In this document: piece by piece, positions 9,065 to 18,353 of the stretch
Position numbering within the stretch: the first letter of the stretch is position 1
Layout of the letters: every line of letters starts with the position of its first letter
Origin: an uncultured Roseburia sp.
GTDB lineage: Bacteria; Bacillota; Clostridia; Lachnospirales; Lachnospiraceae
Reading direction: 5' to 3'
Assembly (NCBI GenBank): GCA_934292805.1
Contig: CAKQXQ010000002.1
Span: 31,659 to 95,658 of the forward strand
DNA: 64,000 nucleotides
Notes under the pieces: generated by a model
Told to the model about the DNA's origin: nothing
Database searches by the model: none
Seen by the model: only the letters and a program-made list of their open reading frames with translations
Position numbers and translations under genes: made by a program

Positions 9065-10608
9065 AGATGACAAGGAAAATAGTCATTCAGGTATGTTGCG
9101 TGGCAGGATTATTTTGCATCCTGCTGTTTTGTGCGCTGGCACAGAAAATATGCCTGGGACAGAAATACCAGCAGGTTTATTATAATGGAGAGTGGATTGG
9201 AAATGTATCCGGATATGCAGATGTAGATGCACTGATGCATCAGGTGCGGAGAAAGATTGCAAAGCAAAGCAGCACACCGGTATGTATGGATTATGAATAT
9301 TCCTGCACACAGGGCAGAAGATTGTTTACACCGATTCTTTCGGAGAATGCATTAAAAGAAACGATTGAGGAGAGAATGAAAGTATCCGAGGTAGATTCTC
9401 TTGTGCGTGCTTATACAGTAGCAATCGAAGGATATCGTGGTAATTTTTCCAGTATCGATGAAGTGCTGGAATTTTTGAATACTGTAAAAGATAAGGCTGA
9501 TACGGATGGACAGTTTAAAACCCGGATTTTAAAAGAGGAAGGGCATATCGGCGGCATCGCAAGAGCAGTATTAAAACCGGTGAATGCCAGGGAAGAAACA
9601 GAAAATGAACCGGAAGAAACACTGGCAGATAAAGTCGCTGCCGGAGTGAATGCAGCATTTTGCTATCAGATGGAATACGCAGATGCAAATCCTTCAGACA
9701 ACAGCTATGAAACAGGAATCTTAGATATGGGGTTTGTTGAAAAAGTTGAGGTTTATGAGAAGTATGTTTCGCAGGATGAACTTTCCAATGTTCCGGACGA
9801 AGTAGAAGAAGTAACAAAAGATAAAGAAACGAATAAAATATATGTAGTACAGAGTGGGGATGTTCTTTCCGTGATCGCAATGGATCATGATACAACAGTT
9901 GCGAATATCGTTGCATTGAACGGATTTGACAGTGCAGAGGCAAGAATTTATCCGGGGCAGGAGATTATTATCGCAGTTCCGGAACCTGATCTGAGTCTTC
10001 GTGTAAAACAGGGTGAAGTATATGAAGAAGACTACAATGCCGAACCTACGATCATCAAGAATGATACATGGTATACGACGAAACAGGTTGTACATCAGGA
10101 AGGAACGACCGGTCACAGGGAACGAAATGACATTGTAACGTATGAGAATGGGATAGAGGTATCCAGAGTACTTGCACATCAGACAATTATGGTCGAGTCC
10201 ATCCCGGCAATTATCGAACAGGGTACGATCACACCGCCAACCTATATCAAACCTCTGGCAGGAGGACATTTTACATCCGGATTTGGCCGCAGATGGGGAA
10301 GAATGCACAAAGGTGTAGACTGGGGATGCCCGGTTGGAACAACTGTGTATGCCTCAAGTGCCGGAACGGTTGTCAGTGCCGGATATAATGGAGGTTATGG
10401 TAACAATGTTGTCATCAGCCATCCGGATGGACGAATGACCCGTTATGCACATAACAGTAAACTTCTGGTAAGTGCAGGGCAATGGGTAGAACAGGGACAG
10501 AGCATTGCATTGAGCGGAAGTACCGGAAGATCTACAGGACCGCATGTTCATTTTGAAATATATATTAACGGGGTAGCAGTGGATCCATTGAAATATATCG
10601 GTCAGTAA
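9052..10608 (+). CDS. LysM-G5-M23 cell-wall metallopeptidase
   Basis: A secreted or membrane-anchored 518-residue protein expected to cut peptidoglycan peptides. It has an N-terminal membrane segment at about 10-30, a LysM domain at 263-309 (YVVQSGDVLSVIA...YPGQEI), a G5 domain at about 313-391 and a C-terminal M23 domain at about 405-515. The zinc ligands are visible: H419 and D423 in MHKGVDWG, and H498/H500 in GPHVHFE. The LysM binds glycan strands; the G5 is typical of surface proteins. The start overlaps the upstream kinase gene, so the two are co-transcribed. Related proteins act in growth or in sporulation engulfment; which applies here is not evident. Confidence 0.9.
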   Translation: MQKIKMTRKIVIQVCCVAGLFCILLFCALAQKICLGQKYQQVYYNGEWIGNVSGYADVDALMHQVRRKIAKQSSTPVCMDYEYSCTQGRRLFTPILSENALKETIEERMKVSEVDSLVRAYTVAIEGYRGNFSSIDEVLEFLNTVKDKADTDGQFKTRILKEEGHIGGIARAVLKPVNAREETENEPEETLADKVAAGVNAAFCYQMEYADANPSDNSYETGILDMGFVEKVEVYEKYVSQDELSNVPDEVEEVTKDKETNKIYVVQSGDVLSVIAMDHDTTVANIVALNGFDSAEARIYPGQEIIIAVPEPDLSLRVKQGEVYEEDYNAEPTIIKNDTWYTTKQVVHQEGTTGHRERNDIVTYENGIEVSRVLAHQTIMVESIPAIIEQGTITPPTYIKPLAGGHFTSGFGRRWGRMHKGVDWGCPVGTTVYASSAGTVVSAGYNGGYGNNVVISHPDGRMTRYAHNSKLLVSAGQWVEQGQSIALSGSTGRSTGPHVHFEIYINGVAVDPLKYIGQ

Positions 10609-10632
10609 GGTATAATGATAAAAAAGTATCAC

Positions 10633-10662
10633 TTGACAAACCAGGTTATTGGTTACTATAAT
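10633..10662 (+). promoter_or_regulatory. Consensus promoter for murA
   Basis: A perfect TTGACA (10633-10638) and perfect TATAAT (10657-10662) with an 18-bp spacer, 70 bases before murA. Confidence 0.85.
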
Positions 10663-10732
10663 AATGTGCTTGAATGATAAGAATTTAGTTATGGAAATCA
10701 TGTTTGTACAAAAATGTTCATAGAGGTGTAAT

Positions 10733-12025
10733 ATGGAACAGTATGTAATTAAAGGTGGTAATCCGTTAGTAGGAGAAGTGGAGATTGGTGGAGCGAAGAA
10801 TGCGGCACTCGCAATCCTTTCTGCAGCAGTTATGACGGATGAGACTGTTACAATAGAGAATCTCCCAAATGTGCGGGATATCAATGTATTGCTGAATGCA
10901 ATCCGGGAGATTGGTGCAAAGGTTGACCGGATCGATGCACACACAGTTAAGATCAATGGTTCCTTTATCCGCGATTTTAACGTTGATAACGAGTTTATCA
11001 GAAAAATCAGAGCATCTTATTATCTGATCGGTGCCCTGCTTGGAAAGTATAAGCGTGCAGAAGTGGCTTTGCCGGGCGGATGTAATATCGGAAGCCGTCC
11101 GATCGACCTTCATCTGAAAGGATTTAGTGCACTGGGCGCAAAAGTAGATATTAAGCATGGTCTTGTGCTTGCATCTGCCGAGAGGCTGACCGGAACACAC
11201 ATTTATCTGGATAAGGTATCTGTAGGTGCTACGATCAATATTATGATGGCTGCTTCTATGGCAGAGGGTAAGACGATCATTGAGAATGCGGCAAAAGAAC
11301 CTCACGTTGTAGATGTAGCGAATTTCTTGAACAGCATGGGAGCACAGATCCGCGGTGCCGGAACAGATGTGATCCGTATTGTTGGTGTGGAGAAGCTTCA
11401 TAAAACAGAGTATTCGATCATTCCGGATCAGATCGAAGCAGGAACATTTATGTTTGCAGCAGCTGCAACCAAGGGTGACGTGACAGTTAAGAACGTCATT
11501 CCAAAGCATCTGGAGGCAACAACAGCAAAGCTTCTTGAAATCGGATGTGAAGTGGAAGAGTTTGATGATGCAGTGCGTGTTGTAGCATCCAAGCCTCTGC
11601 ATCATACCCAGGTTACAACCCTGCCTTATCCGGGTTTCCCAACAGATATGCAGCCACAGATGGCAGTTGTGCTTGGAATTGCTCAGGGAACAAGCACCGT
11701 TACAGAAAGCATTTTCGAGAACCGCTTCAAGTATGTGGATGAGTTGACACGTATGGGTGCAAGCATTAAGGTTGAGAGCAATATTGCGATCATTAACGGA
11801 ATGGAGAAGTATACAGGTGCGAGAGTGAATGCACCGGATCTTAGAGCAGGAGCAGCACTTGTGATCGCAGGACTTGCGGCAGAGGGCATTACAGTAGTAG
11901 ACGATATTTATTATATCGAACGTGGATATGAGGAGTTCGAAACCAAACTCGCATCACTTGGTGCCCAGATTGAAAAAGTCAGCACCGAGAAAGAAATCCA
12001 GAAGTTTACACTGAAAGTATGCTGA
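10733..12025 (+). CDS. murA: UDP-GlcNAc 1-carboxyvinyltransferase MurA
   Basis: The first committed enzyme of peptidoglycan synthesis; it transfers enolpyruvate from PEP to UDP-GlcNAc. The 430-residue length is typical. K22 and N23 lie in GGAKNAALAIL, and the active-site Cys (fosfomycin target) is C116 in LPGGCNIGSRPIDLH. The loop and domain motifs PGFPTDMQPQM and DLRAGAALVIAGL are also intact. A consensus promoter precedes it, and the metK riboswitch unit follows. Clostridia often carry two murA copies; nothing here shows whether this is MurA1 or MurA2. Confidence 0.95.
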   Translation: MEQYVIKGGNPLVGEVEIGGAKNAALAILSAAVMTDETVTIENLPNVRDINVLLNAIREIGAKVDRIDAHTVKINGSFIRDFNVDNEFIRKIRASYYLIGALLGKYKRAEVALPGGCNIGSRPIDLHLKGFSALGAKVDIKHGLVLASAERLTGTHIYLDKVSVGATINIMMAASMAEGKTIIENAAKEPHVVDVANFLNSMGAQIRGAGTDVIRIVGVEKLHKTEYSIIPDQIEAGTFMFAAAATKGDVTVKNVIPKHLEATTAKLLEIGCEVEEFDDAVRVVASKPLHHTQVTTLPYPGFPTDMQPQMAVVLGIAQGTSTVTESIFENRFKYVDELTRMGASIKVESNIAIINGMEKYTGARVNAPDLRAGAALVIAGLAAEGITVVDDIYYIERGYEEFETKLASLGAQIEKVSTEKEIQKFTLKVC

Positions 12026-12074
12026 GTGAATGATATACATTTTGACAGGTTTGTATAAAAATAAAAAAAAGCTA

Positions 12075-12103
12075 TTGACAGAAGGAACATTAGATAGTAT
12101 TGT
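12075..12103 (+). promoter_or_regulatory. Promoter of the metK leader
   Basis: TTGACA (12075-12080), 17 bp, TATTGT (12098-12103). The transcript would carry about 100 bases of AT-rich leader, with a small GGATTT/AAATCC hairpin near 12113-12141, before the S-box aptamer. Confidence 0.6.
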
Positions 12104-12215
12104 ATAGCACGTGGATTTGAGACAGCAGTTGTTTTAAATCCAGGTGAACAGATTTGAAAATTCAATATTGTGAAAAATGTAATTTGAGAAGAGATTCTGC
12201 AATTACGAAAAATTT

Positions 12216-12346
12216 TCTTATTCAGAGTGATGGAGATACATAGGATCTGTGAAGTCACGGCAACCCCTCTACGGAAGGTGCCTACCTGAGCGAGCAAATG
12301 AGCTGGACATTTTGTCCAAGACGACTAGATAGTTCGAACAATAAGA
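12216..12346 (+). ncRNA. SAM-I (S-box) riboswitch upstream of metK
   Basis: P1 forms between TCTTATT (12216-12222) and AATAAGA (12340-12346). Inside are the S-box signatures AGAGtgaTGGAG, the GAAgtCaCGGCAACC segment and AAGGTGCctAcctG, then a P4-like stem at the CTGGAC/GTCC pair. This is the class that binds S-adenosylmethionine and turns off transcription. It precedes metK, whose product makes SAM, which fits feedback control. Just downstream is an intrinsic terminator (12372-12407). The AGGATTTGATAATC segment between P1 and the terminator could help form the antiterminator. Confidence 0.92.
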
Positions 12347-12371
12347 GGATTTGATAATCTGATGATTTATT

Positions 12372-12407
12372 AACTCCGCTTGTTTGAGACAGCGGAGTTC
12401 TTTTTTT
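12372..12407 (+). terminator. Riboswitch expression-platform terminator
   Basis: AACTCCGCT (12372-12380) pairs with AGCGGAGTT (12391-12399), followed by C and seven T. It sits between the SAM aptamer and the metK ribosome site, as expected of a transcription-attenuating S-box. Confidence 0.9.
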
Positions 12408-12459
12408 GCCAAAGATACCGGGAAAGATTTTCCCACCACCAGATGAAAGGAAAGAACAA

Positions 12460-13653
12460 ATGGAAAAATTATTATTTACTTCTGAGTCAGTAACAGAAGG
12501 ACATCCGGACAAAATGTGTGATGCCATCTCTGATGCCATCCTTGACGCATGTATGGAACAGGATCCGATGAGCCGTGTTGCATGTGAAGCTGCAAGCTGT
12601 ACAGGATTCGTATTGGTAACAGGTGAGATCACAACAAAAGCACAGTTAGATATTCCGTCAATTGTCCGTAAGACAGTAAATGAGATCGGATACAATGATG
12701 CAAAAACAGGATTTGATGGACATACATGTGCAGTTATGGTAGCACTCGACCAGCAGTCACCGGATATTGCTATGGGTGTTGATAAAGCACTGGAAGCAAA
12801 AGAAAATAAAATGTCTGACGAGCAGATCGAAGCAATCGGTGCAGGTGACCAGGGTATGATGTTTGGTTATGCAACCAATGAGACAGCAGAGTTAATGCCA
12901 TATCCAATCTCTCTTGCACATAAGCTTGCCCTACAGCTTACAAAAGTACGTAAAGACGGTACTTTAAAATATTTAAGACCAGATGGAAAAACACAGGTTT
13001 CCGTAGAATATGACGAGAATGGAAAACCAAAGAGACTTGAAGCTGTAGTATTATCCACACAGCATGATGAGGATGTGACACAGGAGCAGATCCATGAAGA
13101 CATTAAGAAATATGTCTTTGATCCGATCCTTCCACAGGAACTGATCGATGCAGAGACAAAGTTCTTCATCAATCCTACAGGACGTTTTGTAATCGGTGGA
13201 CCACACGGAGATGCAGGACTTACAGGACGTAAGATCATTGTAGATACTTATGGTGGATATGCCCGTCACGGCGGCGGAGCTTTCTCCGGAAAAGACTGCA
13301 CAAAGGTTGACCGTTCTGCAGCTTATGCAGCACGTTATGTTGCAAAGAATATTGTTGCGGCAGGACTTGCAGACAAATGTGAGATCCAGCTTTCTTATGC
13401 GATCGGTGTAGCTCAGCCAACATCAGTTATGGTTGATACATTTGGCACTGGCAAAGTTTCTGATGAAAAGTTAGTAGAGATCGTTCGTGAGAATTTTGAT
13501 CTCCGTCCGGCAGGAATCATTAAAATGCTTGATTTAAGAAGACCGATCTATCGTGGAACAGCAGCGTATGGACATTTCGGACGTACTGACTTAAATCTTC
13601 CATGGGAAGCAACCGACAAGGCAGAAGAACTGAAAAAATACTGTGAAGCATAG
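12460..13653 (+). CDS. metK: S-adenosylmethionine synthase
   Basis: Joins methionine and ATP to give SAM. The ATG at 12460 follows GAAAGGAAAG and gives MEKLLFTSESVTEGHPDKMCD, the conserved N-terminus; an upstream frame extension would run through the terminator. The 397-residue protein shows the signatures GAGDQGMMFGYA and GGGAFSGKDCTKVDRSAAYAAR (residues about 128-139 and 269-290), and ends in the standard AYGHFGR region. Expression is controlled by the SAM riboswitch directly upstream. Confidence 0.96.
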   Translation: MEKLLFTSESVTEGHPDKMCDAISDAILDACMEQDPMSRVACEAASCTGFVLVTGEITTKAQLDIPSIVRKTVNEIGYNDAKTGFDGHTCAVMVALDQQSPDIAMGVDKALEAKENKMSDEQIEAIGAGDQGMMFGYATNETAELMPYPISLAHKLALQLTKVRKDGTLKYLRPDGKTQVSVEYDENGKPKRLEAVVLSTQHDEDVTQEQIHEDIKKYVFDPILPQELIDAETKFFINPTGRFVIGGPHGDAGLTGRKIIVDTYGGYARHGGGAFSGKDCTKVDRSAAYAARYVAKNIVAAGLADKCEIQLSYAIGVAQPTSVMVDTFGTGKVSDEKLVEIVRENFDLRPAGIIKMLDLRRPIYRGTAAYGHFGRTDLNLPWEATDKAEELKKYCEA

Positions 13654-13705
13654 AGCTTTTATTTTATGAAAAGTTTAGAATAATTTTCAGATGATCCATG
13701 TTATA

Positions 13706-13741
13706 ATGAGTCATAGGGTGTACCCTATGGCTCATTTTTTA
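13706..13741 (+). terminator. Terminator after metK
   Basis: Stem AATGAGTCATAGGG with CCCTATGGCTCATT around a TGTA loop (one wobble pair), followed by a T-tract. Confidence 0.9.
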
Positions 13742-13805
13742 GGCAAAAGACAAGAAAGAAAATACGTGGAATCACAGCAGAACGTGTTCCCCATGAGGAT
13801 CGTAT

Positions 13806-15293
13806 ATGAAGTTTAAAAACAAAATTATAATTTCATTCTGCATTATTATCTTCGTCCCGATTTTTCTGGCATCGCTTGTGCTCTTTAGTATGCAGCGTAT
13901 TCAGATCCGGGCAATCGAACAGACTTATGGGATAGACAGCAGTGGATATAATTATTTTTCAAATTCTGTGCAGCTTCTGAACAGGTTTACCAGGGATATT
14001 TATAAGGAACTGAATACTGTGGCAGCAGAACATCCTGAGAAGATTGAAAATATGGATTATCTGGAGCAGGAGAATCAGAAGCTGGAAGAGAAAGCGTCTT
14101 ACCTGATCGTAAGAAGAGATATGGAACTTGTTTTTATTGGAAAAAATGCAGCAACATCGCTTCTGACACAGCTTCCGGAATATGGTAATGCAGATATGAA
14201 TGCCAACTCCGGCACATATATAGATGGTCAGGAACAGGCACTGGTCAAGCAGATCGATTTTGAATATGCAGATGGAACCAGAGGAAGCATTTTTATCGTA
14301 ACGAGAATGGAAGAGATGGTTCCGGAGATCAAGAATCTGCTGATCGATATCATGGTCTCAATCGTGCTTATTCTTGCACTCACGGCATGTATGCTGACAG
14401 TATGGATCTATACCAGCCTCATTAACCCGATCAAGAGGCTGCAACTGGCGGCACAGAATATCAAAGAGGGAAATCTTGATTTTACCATCGAAGCAGAGAG
14501 TAAGGATGAGATCGGAGAGCTTTGTACCAGCTTTGAGGAGATGCGTCAGAGGCTTAAGGACAATGCAGAAGAGAAGATTAACGCAGAGAAAGAGAACAAG
14601 GCACTCATCAGCAACATAGCACATGACTTGAAAACTCCGATCACTGCAGTGAAGGGTTATGCAGAAGGACTGATAGACGGAGTCGCAGACACACCGGAGA
14701 AAAGAGACAAGTATATCCGTACCATTTACAATAAGGCAAATGAGATGGATACGCTGATCAACGAGCTGACACTCTATGCCAAGATTGATACGAACCGCAT
14801 TCCATATAATTTTGCGAAGATCAATGTTGCCGATTATTTCAACGACTGCGTGGAGGAGCTGGGACTTGATCTGGAATCGAAGAATATCGGACTGGCATAC
14901 TTTAATTATACAGATGAGAATACAGTGATCATAGCAGATCCGGAACAGCTTCGAAGAGTGATCCACAATATTATCGGAAACTCTGTTAAGTATCTCGACA
15001 AAGAACGCGGGCTGATCAATATCAGGATCAAAGATGTTGGAGATTTTATCCAGGTTGAGATCGAAGATAATGGAAGGGGTATTGCAGCGAAAGATCTGCC
15101 ATATATTTTTGACCGGTTTTACCGTACGGATGCTTCGAGAAATTCATCAACCGGCGGAAGCGGAATCGGATTATCTATTGTAAAGAAGATCATAGAAGAC
15201 CATGGAGGCAAGATCTGGGCAACCAGTAAGGAATCCATAGGCACAGTGATGTATTTTGTTATCAGAAAATATCAGGAGGTACCAAATGAGTAA
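13806..15293 (+). CDS. Sensor histidine kinase (HAMP-HisKA-HATPase)
   Basis: A membrane sensor of 495 residues. Two transmembrane segments at about 7-29 and 178-202 flank an extracytoplasmic domain of about 150 residues. This is followed by a HAMP linker (about 200-252), a dimerisation domain with the phospho-acceptor H273 in ISNIAHDLKTPIT, and an ATPase domain with N box NIIGNSVKYL and G boxes DNGRGIA and GGSGIGLSIV. It overlaps the response regulator by eight bases, so the pair works together. The signal is unknown. The ribosome site before ATG 13806 is weak. Confidence 0.93.
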   Translation: MKFKNKIIISFCIIIFVPIFLASLVLFSMQRIQIRAIEQTYGIDSSGYNYFSNSVQLLNRFTRDIYKELNTVAAEHPEKIENMDYLEQENQKLEEKASYLIVRRDMELVFIGKNAATSLLTQLPEYGNADMNANSGTYIDGQEQALVKQIDFEYADGTRGSIFIVTRMEEMVPEIKNLLIDIMVSIVLILALTACMLTVWIYTSLINPIKRLQLAAQNIKEGNLDFTIEAESKDEIGELCTSFEEMRQRLKDNAEEKINAEKENKALISNIAHDLKTPITAVKGYAEGLIDGVADTPEKRDKYIRTIYNKANEMDTLINELTLYAKIDTNRIPYNFAKINVADYFNDCVEELGLDLESKNIGLAYFNYTDENTVIIADPEQLRRVIHNIIGNSVKYLDKERGLINIRIKDVGDFIQVEIEDNGRGIAAKDLPYIFDRFYRTDASRNSSTGGSGIGLSIVKKIIEDHGGKIWATSKESIGTVMYFVIRKYQEVPNE

Positions 15294-15975
15294 GGTATTA
15301 ATTATTGAAGATGAAGAAGCAATTGCAGATCTTGAGAAAGATTATCTGGAATTAAGCGGATTCACAGTCGAAGTAGAGAATGAAGGAACAGCAGGCTTAA
15401 TGCGTGCACTCACCGAGGATTTTGATATGTTTATCCTGGATCTGATGCTTCCTGGAATTGATGGATTTGAAATCTGCAAGAAAATCCGCGAGGAAAAGAA
15501 CACACCGATCTTAATGGTTTCTGCGAAAAAAGACGATATTGACAAGATCAGAGGATTGGGACTCGGAGCGGATGATTATATTACCAAGCCATTTTCACCA
15601 AGTGAGCTTGTTGCCCGCGTAAAGGCACATCTGGCACGTTACGAAAGACTGATCGGAAGCAGTGAATCTAAGAACGATGTGATCGAGATCCATGGGATCC
15701 GCATTGACAAGACAGCCAGAAGAGTATGGGTGAATGAAGAAGAGAAGCAATTTACAACGAAAGAGTTTGATCTTCTGACCTTCTTAGCAGAGAATCCGAA
15801 CCATGTTTTTACCAAGGAAGAATTATTCCGTGAAATCTGGGATATGGAGTCGGTTGGGGATATCGCAACTGTAACGGTCCATATTAAGAAGATCCGTGAG
15901 AAGATTGAGATGAATACTAATAAGCCGCAGTATATTGAAACAATCTGGGGTGTTGGCTACAGGTTTAAATTGTAA
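15286..15975 (+). CDS. OmpR/PhoB-family response regulator
   Basis: Partner of the preceding kinase. The ATG at 15286 follows AGGAGGT and gives MSKVLIIEDEEA. The receiver domain has acidic residues E8-D9-E10, phospho-acceptor D52 (FILDLMLPG) and K101 (DDYITKPFS). The C-terminal winged-helix DNA-binding domain covers about residues 128-229 and ends in YIETIWGVGYRFKL, typical of OmpR-type regulators. It is 229 residues long. Targets are not evident from the window. Confidence 0.94.
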   Translation: MSKVLIIEDEEAIADLEKDYLELSGFTVEVENEGTAGLMRALTEDFDMFILDLMLPGIDGFEICKKIREEKNTPILMVSAKKDDIDKIRGLGLGADDYITKPFSPSELVARVKAHLARYERLIGSSESKNDVIEIHGIRIDKTARRVWVNEEEKQFTTKEFDLLTFLAENPNHVFTKEELFREIWDMESVGDIATVTVHIKKIREKIEMNTNKPQYIETIWGVGYRFKL

Positions 15976-15979
15976 GGAT

Positions 15980-16010
15980 AAAAGGGTCAGTCAGGCGGAC
16001 CGACCTTTTT
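15980..16010 (+). terminator. Terminator after the two-component system
   Basis: An imperfect stem of AAAGGGTCAGTC with GACCGACCTTTTT (one bulge, one mismatch) ending in a T-run. Confidence 0.65.
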
Positions 16011-16025
16011 GGAAGAGAGTAAGGA

Positions 16026-16670
16026 ATGGATTTAAATATTATTTATGAGGATGAATGCCTTATTGTCTGCGAAAAACCGGCAGGTGTTGCAACGCAGACC
16101 AAGCGTCTTGGACAGGCAGATATGGAGAGTATACTAAAAAACTATCGTGCAGGAAAAGGAGAGACGCCATATATCGGTGTGATACACCGCCTGGACCAGC
16201 CGGTAGCCGGTATTATGGTATTTGCCAAGACAAAGGAGGCAGCGGCATCTTTAAGCAGACAGGTACAAAGCAAGGCTGCAGATAAGTTTTATTATGCGAT
16301 GACAGATGGCATTCCGGAAATAAAAAGCGAGACACTGGAAGATTATCTGCTTCATGACGGAAAAACAAACACGTCAAAAGTGGTGGATGCAAAAGTGAAA
16401 GGTGCAAAAAGTGCCAGACTCTCCTATGAAGTGATAGAAGAAAACGGAGACCGGGCAGTCCTTCGTGTGCAGTTAGACACCGGAAGACCACATCAGATCC
16501 GGGTACAGCTTTCACATGCGGGATGGCCGATCGTTGGTGACAGGAAATACAATCAGAAGGAATCTGCGAAGGAAGCGGGGTTAAAACTCAGCTCTTACAA
16601 GATTGGCTTCACACATCCGGCGACAAAGAAGAGGATGGAATTTGAGATAGAAAATCCATATCATCTTTAA
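16026..16670 (+). CDS. RluA-family RNA pseudouridine synthase
   Basis: A 214-residue single-domain pseudouridine synthase. The catalytic Asp is D57 in HRLDQPVAGIM. Other family motifs are IIYEDECLIVCEKPAG at the N-terminus, DKFYYAM, and TGRPHQIRVQLSHAGWPIVGD. There is no S4 domain, which places it with the short RluA/YjbO/TruC-like forms. The modified RNA position cannot be told from the sequence. It begins 50 bases after the response regulator gene, with a GGAAGAGAGTAAGGA ribosome region. Confidence 0.88.
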   Translation: MDLNIIYEDECLIVCEKPAGVATQTKRLGQADMESILKNYRAGKGETPYIGVIHRLDQPVAGIMVFAKTKEAAASLSRQVQSKAADKFYYAMTDGIPEIKSETLEDYLLHDGKTNTSKVVDAKVKGAKSARLSYEVIEENGDRAVLRVQLDTGRPHQIRVQLSHAGWPIVGDRKYNQKESAKEAGLKLSSYKIGFTHPATKKRMEFEIENPYHL

Positions 16671-16801
16671 GATTTACATAATTATATGACACAGGATGAA
16701 AACGTGATTATATACAAAATGGAATACGATAATTGCTGAAATATTTTTGTCTGGAAATTTTGACGAAAACATTATAGAATTTAAATGAGATGAAATCACA
16801 G

Positions 16802-16830
16802 AACCGGCATATTAAAACATGCCGGTTTTG
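16802..16830 (+). terminator. Hairpin between the pseudouridine synthase and cca
   Basis: A 9-bp perfect stem AACCGGCAT/ATGCCGGTT around an 8-base loop, then TTG. The T-tract is short, so termination may be weak. Its presence argues against an upstream start for cca. Confidence 0.5.
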
Positions 16831-16873
16831 TGACAGTCTTAATATCAGTTACAATAAAGGAAACCACAGATAT

Positions 16874-18217
16874 ATGAAAATAGATTTACCAGACAAAGTG
16901 ACTTATATAATTGATACCTTAACAGAGCATGGATTTGAGGCATATGCAGTTGGCGGATGTGTCAGAGACATGATGCTCGGACGAAAACCGATGGACTGGG
17001 ATATTACGACATCAGCGAAACCGGAACAGGTAAAGGAGTTGTTCTACCATACGATCGACACAGGAATCCAGCACGGAACGGTAACAGTCATGTTAAGCCG
17101 TGAAGGATTTGAAGTAACGACCTACCGTATTGATGGGGAGTATGAGGATGCCAGACATCCGAAGGAGGTTCTCTTTACCTCGAATCTGCTCGAAGATCTG
17201 AAACGCAGGGACTTTACGATCAATGCGATGGCATACAATGAGAAAGACGGACTTGTAGATGTATTTGATGGACAAAAGGATCTCGAAAGAGGAATGATCC
17301 GCTGCGTTGGTGTGGCAGAAGAACGATTTTCAGAGGATGCTTTAAGAATGCTTCGTGCAGTGAGATTCGCTGCACAGCTTGATTTTCAGATTGAAGAGAA
17401 GACAAAGGCAGCGATAAAAAAGCTTGCACCAAATATTGCTAAGGTAAGTGCGGAACGTATTCAGACGGAACTGGTAAAGCTTTTGACTTCGAATCACCCG
17501 GAAATGCTGAAAACGGCATACGAAACAGGGCTTACCAGTGTATTTTTACCGGAGTTTGATGTGATGATGGAAACACAGCAGAATAATCCACATCATTGTT
17601 ATTCTGTAGGTGAGCATACATTAAAAGGACTGGAAGAGGTAGCATCCGGCAAAATAGAACGACTTACCCTGCTTTTACATGATGTGGCGAAGCCTTCCTG
17701 CAAGGTGACGGATGAAAATGGGATCGACCATTTTTATGGGCATCCGGAGGAAGGGGCTAAGATGGCAAAAGCAATCCTTAAGCGGCTGAAGTTTGACAAC
17801 GATACAGTAAACCGTGTCAGTGCACTTGTAAAATGTCATGATGAGAGTCCGGCACTTACAATGCGTGGCATCCGCAGAGCGATTAATCGGAATGGTGAAG
17901 AGCAGTATCCGGTATTATTTGAAATAAAAAGAGCAGATCTGCTTGCCCAGAGTATGCTTGACCGTGATGCCAAAATGGAAAATCTTGCCAGATATATGGG
18001 ACTTTATAAAGACATTATGGCAAAGAATCAGTGCCTTAACATTAAGCAGCTCGCAGTCAATGGATCAGACCTGATCGCAGAAGGAATAAAACCGGGAAAA
18101 GAGATCGGGGAAATACTAAAACAGCTGTTAGAGCATGTTTTAGATCACCCGGAAGATAACACAAAGGAAAAATTAACAGAGCAGGTTCATAAAATCAGAT
18201 CCTCTCACATAGGATAA
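16874..18217 (+). CDS. cca: CCA tRNA nucleotidyltransferase with HD domain
   Basis: Adds or repairs the 3' CCA of tRNAs. I choose ATG 16874 (MKIDLPDKV), preceded by AAAGGAAACC. A frame-compatible ATG at 16790 would run through the hairpin described above. The 447-residue protein has the class II head: AYAVGGCVRD (residues 24-32), the catalytic pair in DWDIT (D41, D43), and RRDFTINAMAYN. The head is followed by an RNA-binding neck and an HD phosphohydrolase-like domain (LLLHDVAKP, then KCHDE). An HD domain is typical of one clostridial CCA enzyme group. Confidence 0.93.
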   Translation: MKIDLPDKVTYIIDTLTEHGFEAYAVGGCVRDMMLGRKPMDWDITTSAKPEQVKELFYHTIDTGIQHGTVTVMLSREGFEVTTYRIDGEYEDARHPKEVLFTSNLLEDLKRRDFTINAMAYNEKDGLVDVFDGQKDLERGMIRCVGVAEERFSEDALRMLRAVRFAAQLDFQIEEKTKAAIKKLAPNIAKVSAERIQTELVKLLTSNHPEMLKTAYETGLTSVFLPEFDVMMETQQNNPHHCYSVGEHTLKGLEEVASGKIERLTLLLHDVAKPSCKVTDENGIDHFYGHPEEGAKMAKAILKRLKFDNDTVNRVSALVKCHDESPALTMRGIRRAINRNGEEQYPVLFEIKRADLLAQSMLDRDAKMENLARYMGLYKDIMAKNQCLNIKQLAVNGSDLIAEGIKPGKEIGEILKQLLEHVLDHPEDNTKEKLTEQVHKIRSSHIG

Positions 18218-18240
18218 ATTAACACGATATCTGTAAAAGA

Positions 18241-18282
18241 ATGGCAGAGTGCATGTGCAATAAGGCACATACAGCCTGCCAT
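18241..18282 (+). other. Hairpin downstream of cca
   Basis: ATGGCAG (18241-18247) pairs with CTGCCAT (18276-18282), with an inner ATGTGC/GCACAT helix. No T-run follows, so I do not call it a terminator. Confidence 0.45.
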
Positions 18283-18353
18283 CTGCCAACTTGGGGATAA
18301 TTCACATCCCAGGGATGGGATATCGCAGATTTGTCAGATGGAGGGGATTTTTT

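Noticed and set aside
10766..11605. 279-codon minus-strand frame opposite murA
   Set aside because: Antisense shadow of murA, rich in Cys and His as expected from the reverse strand.
16790..16873. N-terminal extension of the CCA enzyme
   Set aside because: It reads through a hairpin and has no ribosome site; ATG 16874 has AAAGG and gives the family N-terminus.
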